In this document: one piece after another, positions 57,492 to 64,000 of the stretch | Layout: the number at the start of each line of letters is the position of its first letter | Numbering within the stretch: the first letter of the stretch is position 1 | Source of the DNA: Adiantum capillus-veneris | Lineage: Eukaryota > Streptophyta > Polypodiopsida > Polypodiales > Pteridaceae | Direction of reading: 5' to 3' | Length of the DNA stretch: 64,000 bases | Assembly: GCA_014529385.2 (NCBI GenBank) | Contig: CM043958.1 | Coordinates: 150,358,793-150,422,792, forward strand | Made by a program: the position numbers and the translations under genes | Notes under the pieces: generated by a model | Database searches by the model: none | Told to the model about the DNA's origin: nothing | The model's input: the letters and a program-made list of their open reading frames with translations, nothing else

Positions 57492-57800
57492 TCTCTCATC
57501 CCCTACTTACAGGACTCGCCCCCTCCTATGTAGGAGCCTTGAAGAGTGTTTGGCACACTCACTAAGCATTCAATTTTACTAAGCTTGACCATTGGACACA
57601 ACCTTTGAATTTTGGAACCTTAGCATTTTGGAAGTCTTAATGGGCTGAACCTTAGCATTTTGGAAGTCTTAATGCCCATTGTTGCACATTGCTCTTTTGT
57701 AGATGGCCCTTCCTTTGGATTCCTATTTCCCTCCTTTGGATCCCTACTGTGGCCACAGGCTGCCAGCTTAACCAATATTCTAGCTGTTTCTCCCCTGGCA
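56265..57800 (-). repeat. 3' LTR of the deleted gypsy element
   Basis: It aligns with 60183-61517 from TGTAACACTTAACGGCCTAG onward. It contains about 180 bp near 56800-56940 that the other LTR lacks, and a long (GT)n at 57446-57488. Its U3 end is truncated at GTGCCAGGGGAGAAA, fused to RT sequence. Confidence 0.85.
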
Positions 57801-58730
57801 CTTTTTGATGGATCCATTTGGATGCCATCTTGAGAGATAACGTGACCTAAATACTGAATCTCTTGTAAGAGAAACTCACTTTTCTTTCGATTAACATAAA
57901 GTCTATTCTCTCTTAAAACTTTAAATATTACCTGGAGGTGTTGCTTGTGTTCGTCTAGTGAATTAGAGTAGATGATAATATCATCAAAGAACACTCCAAT
58001 AAAGGTTCGGTGAGGACTGAATAGCTTCTCCATCAAGTGGTTGAATGTGGTTGGTGCATTGGTCAAGCTAAAAGGCATGACAATGTATTCATAAAGACCA
58101 AATGTAGTGCAAAATGCGGTCTTTACAATGTCTTGATCAACTATCCTTATTTGATGGTAGCCACTTTTTACGTCAATCCTACTGAAGTAGGTGGACCCTT
58201 CTAGCTTATCAAATAGGTCTTCTACTTGTGGAACAGGAAAGCTATTTTTGATAGTGATCCTATTTAGTGCTCTATAGTCGACACACATACGATATGTGCC
58301 ATTTTTCTTTTGCACTAATAACACGGGTGAGCAAAATGGAGATGAGCTAGGCCTAACCATGCCCTTCTCAACTAACTCATGCGCTTGCCTCATAATCTCC
58401 TCTTGTTGAGCTTGAGAAACTCTATAAGGAGGTTTATTAGGCAGTGAACTTGTTGGAATGAGTTCAATTGCATGGTCATCATTGCCTCATTTAGGAGATA
58501 GTTCACAAGGGATGTCATCAATAAAGACATCTTGAAACCCCTTGAGAAAATTGGATAACTCTAATTCCTTGTGATTGTTTATATTTTCTTTTGCTAAAGC
58601 ATTAGGTTCATTTTGAGAATCTTTAAGAAAAATCATGTACATGGAAATAGAGCTCTTTATTGACTTATTGAAAGCTTGTGTATGTACAATGGGTATGGTG
58701 TTACCCATTACATCTATGTACATATCTTTT
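57801..58730 (-). pseudogene. pol: gypsy reverse transcriptase, N-terminal part
   Basis: The minus frame 58393-57801 is open and has the RT blocks ELVEKGMVRPSSSPFCSPVL, VDYRALNRITIKNSFPVPQV, FSRIDVKSGYHQIRI, MPFSLTNAPTTFNHLM and FFDDIIIYSNSLDEHKQHLQ. The catalytic box is FFDD instead of YVDD. It ends at YLGHVISQDGIQMDPSK, after which the frame reads LTR sequence. Upstream, 58723-58487 has FLKGFQDVFIDDIPCELSP, the usual segment between protease and RT, separated from RT by a stop. RNase H and integrase are deleted. Confidence 0.9.
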
Positions 58731-58739
58731 TCCCTGTAC

Positions 58740-59776
58740 TTAAAGTAGATTTTCCTTCATGGAGAGCTTCAAGCTTTTCCATTCTGTGAATACTTTGTCT
58801 TTGGCATCGGTGGCCAAAAACTGCTTCATGATGGAAGCTCTTACAGCTTTCCATGTTTGTGGAGCTTCACCATGTGCCCGTAGGCTAGACGACCATTGTC
58901 TGGCAGACTTTTGAAAGTGCATAGCTACATGGTGTAGCTTAGAGGACTCCGAGAAGCCCTCATCTGCAAATGCCACATTGAATTGTTGGATAAAGGCCAA
59001 GACTTTGTCCGTAGCAGCAAAGGTGCCCTCTTTGAGCTTCTTGAGCTTGGATGACCTCTTCCACGTGGCATAGGATTTCCTATGGCCTCTTCTTTTTGAT
59101 GGTTCAAAAGTTGCACCATCACTTTCTTCAGGAGATGAAGAATTTGAGGAAGATGGAGAAGAGGGTGGCCTCTTTCTCGCCTTTTTCTTGCCTTGATCCT
59201 CTTTGTCTGCACCATCACTTTCTTCATAAGAGGAAGAGGATGAAGAAGAGGGTGACCTCTTTCTCACCTTTTTCTTCTCTTGCTTTTTGTAATCCCTCTT
59301 TGAATTATGGTGTGGAGAAGTGTATGATGGTCTTCTTCATTTAGCAGGTGATGGAGAGCGTTTTGCCTACCGTCTTCGTGGAGCCATCTCCACCAAGGTG
59401 GCAGGAGACTCACTTCTTTCTCGTTCCTTTGATGGTGGCTCTTGAGTTCTCCTTTGGGAAGGAGATGCATCATCAAGAAGCAATTTTTTGATCCCTTCAT
59501 ATGGATCCTCTTCTTTTTCCCAAATCAGAGATAGGTGTCTTTTGGAAGTCTCACAAGGAGGCTTCCTAGGTACTCTCTCTTCATGGTGGGGAGCTTGGAG
59601 AATCCCATGAGCACGAAGCTGCCATTGCACTTCACTTTGGAGGATGGATTGCCCATGGCTTGTTGAAGGCTAGAAACAAGGTAGTTAACAAGCATAGGGG
59701 CATCATTAGTAGCTTGCTCATTAGCAAAATCAAAGCTATCAACATTAATTTTACTCTCTTTACTATTGTCAGCCAT
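58740..59776 (-). pseudogene. gag: gypsy gag (family B), minus strand
   Basis: It starts MADNSKESKINVDSFDFANE at 59776 and matches the plus copy at 47448. Several frameshifts pass through a Ser/Lys/Glu-rich linker (59267-59050) to the gag core VAFADEGFSESSKLHHVAMH, WKAVRASIMKQFLATDAKDK and FTEWKSLK. Sequence ends before the second half of the core and the zinc knuckle, where a deletion joins it to the protease-RT linker. Confidence 0.85.
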
Positions 59777-60169
59777 TCTAACAATTTTTAGGTGTACTTT
59801 GGCACTTCAAGCCCTAGCTGCTACTCTTTCTTTACCCCTTTAGAAAAGCACTCCAGCTACTGTACCCGGGGCTCAAATATCATTAATTTCAAGGAATAGA
59901 AGAGAGGGTCTTTCAACACCAAAAACAACACCGGCTTCTGTCAATATTTTAATAGCTGAATAGTAGTGGTTAAGCCGTAGGCAAGCCTCGTAGGACTCCA
60001 CTATTAAGACCATAGTTTTTGACGGTGATGCCCCGTTATCCGCACGAAGGCAAGCACATTGCAAGGCTGAAAAATCTCTTTTCTACTTACTCAATTGCAA
60101 TTAGTAATAACAACCATTTATAGCTAGCTTAAGGACCTCCCTTCTTGAGCAAGAAAAGAGAAACCTTGT

Positions 60170-60182
60170 GCTCTAATACCAA
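60170..60182 (-). promoter_or_regulatory. primer-binding site, initiator tRNA-Met type
   Basis: On the minus strand LTR end ...TGTTACA is followed by TTGGTATTAGAGC, the same as in the plus copy at 47035. Confidence 0.75.
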
Positions 60183-61517
60183 TGTAACATTTAATGGCCT
60201 AGTAACTTGTGTGTAGCGGAACATAGCATGAACATAGTGAGCATTTTGTTAGAATAGATTCCTAATGAGCATAACAAGAGTGCTTGGGTGGAGAGAGCAA
60301 CAAAAATCATAACACCTAGCTAGATAGGCATGAACAATACTTCAAAAGAGAGAGAAATTAAGCTATTGACAACAGTTGAGGACTGAATTTACATGGAGCC
60401 GGTCCCCTCTCCAAACGGCTTTGTATTATAGGTTTCCCCCATCAAGGGAGACATTTACAATACAATTATTTGTGTTCCTTTAATAACTATGTAGTGCAAT
60501 GAAGATAGAAGCTTTAAGCACTAAGCTAACACTGATAAAACACAACATCAATTCCCTCATGGTCTCAGACCCAAGACCTCACACACCTTCAAAGATGGTG
60601 AGAGCTACCGGTGTATGAGAGTAGATTGAGAGGAAGAAGGAGTAGTCTTACGAGAAAGAAGTATATCTCCTCACTTAATCACTCATAATAGCTTAGCATG
60701 AGCTTCACACATGAGCTAGTGTCAGTGTGTGTGGAATAATGCCTTTGAAAAATCAGCCCCCTCTCTCTCTTGGTCGACCCCTCTTGCTAAATCCTCTTAT
60801 TGGCACCTCATTGGACCTCTCTAGGCTTTGCCAATAGGATTTAAGAAGCATAAGTGATAGCCTTCTGACATGTGTCCCCCTTTCCCCTTTTGTGAGAGCT
60901 TTAGGTAATTAATTAATGCAACTAAACTCGCATTGGACCCCTTTGTCTCCTGGCCAATAGGAATCAGGCAAGCCATTAGGCTGCTGAATGCTCATTGGAC
61001 CCCTTGGGAGACTATCCAATAGTCTTCTAGAGAGCTTAATTCTTATTGATTCTTTTATTAAGTGTTATTAAATGAAATACACCAAATTTACTCTAGCCTA
61101 ATTCTCATTGGTCCACCTCCTTGGCCATCCAATAGGATTTAAGTGCACCTTGTGGGCAATTGGCCTAGGGAGCTGACATGTGTCCCTTATTCCCTTTGGG
61201 TAAAGGGAACCTGTGAGTGTGTGTGTGTGTTTCTCTCTTATCCCCTACTTATAGGGCTCGCCCCCTCCTATGTAGGAGCGTTGAAGATTTTTTGGCACAT
61301 TAACTAAGCATCCAATTTTACTAAGCTTGACCATTGGACACAACCTTTGAATTTTGGAACCTTAGCATTTTGGAAGTCTTAATGGATTGAACCTTAGGGT
61401 CTTTAAAGCCCATTGTTGCACATTGCCCTTTTGCAAATGGGGGCCCCCTTTTGTAAATGGATTTTTCTCCCCTGGCACTTCCCCATATTAAATGATCAGT
61501 TTAACATGAGAAAATCA
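60183..61517 (-). repeat. 5' LTR of the deleted gypsy element
   Basis: On the minus strand it runs from TGATTTTCTCATGTTAAACT to ...GGCCATTAAATGTTACA. Its outer end corresponds to the start of the LTR at 45419, which fixes the boundary beyond the point where the other LTR is truncated. Confidence 0.8.
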
Positions 61518-61606
61518 TTTAGGAGAATTATATATTAGTTATTATGACATGATGACTTATTACTTTCATCGTCGATTATAATTGAATTCAATATTTTTAT
61601 GTTCTT

Positions 61607-62044
61607 TCAGTTAGTTGATCGAGACAACATGACATATAATAGTCCAAGAGAGAAACATTTTCGAACTATTAATAATGACTTACCAACGATAGTACAACCT
61701 TGGGATTTATGTCCAGTCATTGCATATGCTAGTGTTAGTGGAAAAGATGTTTTATGGTACCATGTTCTATTGTATGTATTTTTTAGATATTTAGATCTTC
61801 TAATAGTTGCATTTTGTTGTGTATAATTTACACGTATTATAATGTTTTTTACAATAGACGTTATATTGTTATGCTTAATATCTACGATTGTCCCAAAAGT
61901 TCTGTTAGCTATACCTATTGCTAGATCTATGTTTTGTGTAAACATTACTAATGCACCTATTGCTACTTTTGATAGGGAATGAAATTTTGTATCATTTATC
62001 CAATGTTGTAGTTTTGGTATACGATTACATAACTTAGTTATCAA
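61607..62044 (-). pseudogene. Helitron PIF1-like helicase, C-terminal part
   Basis: An open minus frame of 145 codons. It has VAIGALVMFTQNIDLAIGIA and NRTFGTIVDI, the part after motif IV in Helitron PIF1 helicases, and the end FPLTLAYAMTGHKSQGCTIV ... GLLYVMLSRSTN with the HKSQG and LYVxLSR motifs. It would unwind DNA for rolling-circle transposition if joined to its N-terminus. The Rep-linker and helicase N-terminal parts lie next to it but on the plus strand (62045 onward), so an inversion or head-to-head nesting has split the gene. Confidence 0.85.
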
Positions 62045-63860
62045 AAAACAAATACATAATTGTAGAGAAGCTTGTAAAATAGAATTACAAAATAAAAAAA
62101 TTAAATGTAAAGATGGATTTCCATATGATATCCAAACTAATCCTAAGCCAATTATTCATAAACAAACTCAACGATGGCTTTATGATAGACCAACATTAGA
62201 ACACAGAAATGTAGTCCCTTATCATGCAATAATATTATTGTTATGGAAAGCCCATATGAATATTAAAAAAGTAACCAATACAAGATTATCATAGTACTTA
62301 CTAAAAGTATGCAATGAAATCAGAACCTACATGAAAAATAGATATCGATTTAGAAACAACAAAAACATTAGGACTAGATAATATTGATGATACAAAACTC
62401 AAACTAATATCTTTTTATGTATTAACAAAACTGATATCAACAACCAAAGCAGCCATGTCAATTTGTTTAGAGATACCAATCATAAAAAAATCACAAAAGG
62501 TAACTTATATAGATTGTTCACCTCTTTAAAAAAGAAAAAAATATATACAATATTTTAAAACCTCTATACTACATCGAATTGATCTATATACAGCAAGACC
62601 ATTAGAATTGGAGAGCTTAACATTTTATGCATACTTTCATCACCATAGAATCAACAAAATACTTAAGCATACAACAAAGAAGATATGTTAAATGCATGAT
62701 TTATTTGGAAATGAAATAGAAGAGCATAAACAATTAGTAAGATTTATCAATTTTCACCCTGTCCACCATCAAACGGAAGGTTTTTTTTTACTATTCTATT
62801 AAAGCATATACATTTTTGTAATGAAAAGGAATTAATATCAATTAACAACATAGAATACGACAAATAATAAAGAATGAAGAAGACATAGAGAATTTAATTG
62901 GAAATTATTTTGAATTACATATATTAATTGATGAATCTAGACAACAAATTACAAATCAAATACTTCAAATGCATCCCATACATAATTTAGAAGAGCATTT
63001 AACATCAATTTTTTTTTAAAAAACAAACCAATATTAAAACTCCAAGAGAGAATCAATATGATCCAATAATACATCTACAAGAGTTTAAGCACATAGAAAA
63101 TACAACTTTGACTAAAGAGCAAGAACTAATATACAATAAAATTTTCAAAAAATTGGGTGGGTTACATATAATAAATGCAACATTTGGAACTGGGAAAACT
63201 TCCTAATTGAATATATCACATTTAAATGTATAACCACAAACATAGGAGTCCTCCTTACAACAACCACAGGAGTCGTAGCTACAAGAGTTAGCTGATTAGC
63301 ACGTACATCATATTATTTCTTTTGTTTACCCAATAAAAATCAATTATTTTGTTATAATTTAGAACCAAATGCTATTTGTTCAATTAAAATAAGATCTCTT
63401 GTTGTAATTACAATTGATGAATTCTCAATGATGACGTCACAAATGTTACATACAATTATACTCCAAATTTCAGAAGCTTGTAATTTATCTATGCTAGAGA
63501 TCTTTAACACTAAAAAACTAATTTTATTTGGAGATAGCACAATTGCCTGCAATATGTAACTATAAACCTAAAGACTTGATATGCCAAAAATGTGTAATAA
63601 CAAATTCCACATTTCGGAAATTAGCTACACACCACACACTAAATACCCCATTGTTCAGATCCAGAGTTCGTTGAATTCTTAAATATAATCAAACAAAGTA
63701 AACAATCTAAATCACAATTAGATAATCACTTAAAACATACATTTATATAGGAGAAAGATTTAGAACAATATATAGATATAGATACAACTATATTATGTAC
63801 ACATAATAAAGATGTCATATACTATAATGACCTTATCTTATTGAAATATTCAAATGTTCC
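62045..63860 (+). pseudogene. Helitron Rep-helicase middle and helicase N-terminal part
   Basis: Broken plus frames follow the Helitron order. CKDGFPYDI, QRWLYDRPTLEHRNVVPYHA and LLWKAHMNI (62100-62260); YAMKSEP and KLISTTKAAMSICLEIPIIK, TYIDCSPL (62305-62530); DLYTARPLELESLTFYAYFH (about 62580-62640); Walker A FGTGKTS (about 63184-63204); Walker B region VVITIDEFSMMTSQM (63390-63440); LFGDSTIACN (63525-63555); TILCTHNKDVIYYNDLILLK (63790-63845). These correspond to the linker and PIF1 helicase of plant Helitrons or Helentrons. The Rep HUH motif is not seen. Stops and shifts are frequent. Confidence 0.85.
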
Positions 63861-63881
63861 AATATAATCAATATAGATATT

Positions 63882-63883
<2 letters not shown>

Positions 63884-63940
<57 letters not shown>
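63884..63940. repeat. (GA)n microsatellite
   Basis: A GA run of about 57 bp directly after the readable part of the Helitron helicase. Confidence 0.95.
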
Positions 63941-63943
<3 letters not shown>

Positions 63944-64000
63944 GTACCTAACTTCAACTATTCATGCCCTGCTGCATCGACTTGAGAAGAGCAGAACAGA

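Larger units (their letters stand above)
56265..61517 (-). mobile_element. deleted Ty3/gypsy element (family B), minus strand
   Basis: LTRs at 56265-57800 (3' LTR) and 60183-61517 (5' LTR) flank about 2.4 kb holding a broken gag and the N-terminal part of RT. Two internal deletions are visible: gag passes into the protease-RT linker at about 58730, and RT passes directly into LTR sequence at 57800, removing the rest of pol and the first 40 or so bases of the 3' LTR. No convincing target duplication is seen. It split an AT-rich element whose pieces lie on both sides. Confidence 0.85.

Noticed and set aside
59051-59344. 97-codon plus frame
   Set aside because: Antisense to the Ser/Glu/Lys-rich linker of the minus-strand gag.

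Overview
The window looks like repeat-rich nuclear DNA from a large land-plant genome. The retrotransposons are of plant type: L1 LINEs with an RVT zinc-binding domain, a Tork-like Copia element, Ty3/gypsy elements primed by tRNA-Asp or initiator tRNA-Met, a tRNA-derived SINE and Helitron ends. Long GA/CT microsatellites are everywhere. A fern or other seedless plant is my guess; nothing here proves it. I found no rRNA, tRNA gene, CRISPR array or organelle insertion, and no certainly intact host gene.

Layout. 0.7-2.5 kb and 12.2-14 kb hold 5'-truncated minus-strand L1 LINEs, each starting at a poly(T). 3.3-5 kb has LTR-like sequences in inverted orientation. 6.0-6.5 kb is a degenerate GAAGCACT minisatellite. 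7.6-10.7 kb is packed with GA microsatellites, Helitron-like 5' termini and short duplicated modules. A 143-bp SINE with target duplications lies at 11.34-11.49 kb. 18.1-23.4 kb is a decayed gypsy element (tRNA-Asp-type primer site) whose leader carries an array of perfect 22-nt palindromes; a second copy of the same family lies on the minus strand at 37.8-44.1 kb with a decayed pol.

The most unusual part is 23.4-34.5 kb. Two intron-containing, frameshifted plus-strand genes (one with a tentative BAH-like domain) converge on a minus-strand gene encoding a K/E/Q-rich coiled coil fused to a divergent CENH3-like histone H3 fold. Between them is a GC-rich inverted repeat with arms of about 146 bp. 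A young Copia element (27,493-33,119, 5-bp target duplication GGTGG, nearly identical LTRs) has inserted into the loop side of that palindrome. Its polyprotein is open except for one TGA, and its protease motif is altered.

45.4-54 kb holds the 5' LTR and gag of another gypsy family (initiator-Met-type primer site). Its gag is interrupted by about 4.5 kb bracketed by direct repeats of about 245 bp. 54.5-63.9 kb is AT-rich. It carries a GIY-YIG endonuclease-like gene, a spliced unknown gene and rearranged Helitron Rep/helicase pieces on both strands, and is split by a deletion derivative of the same gypsy family (56,265-61,517).

All domain calls come from reading motifs by eye; no database search was run.
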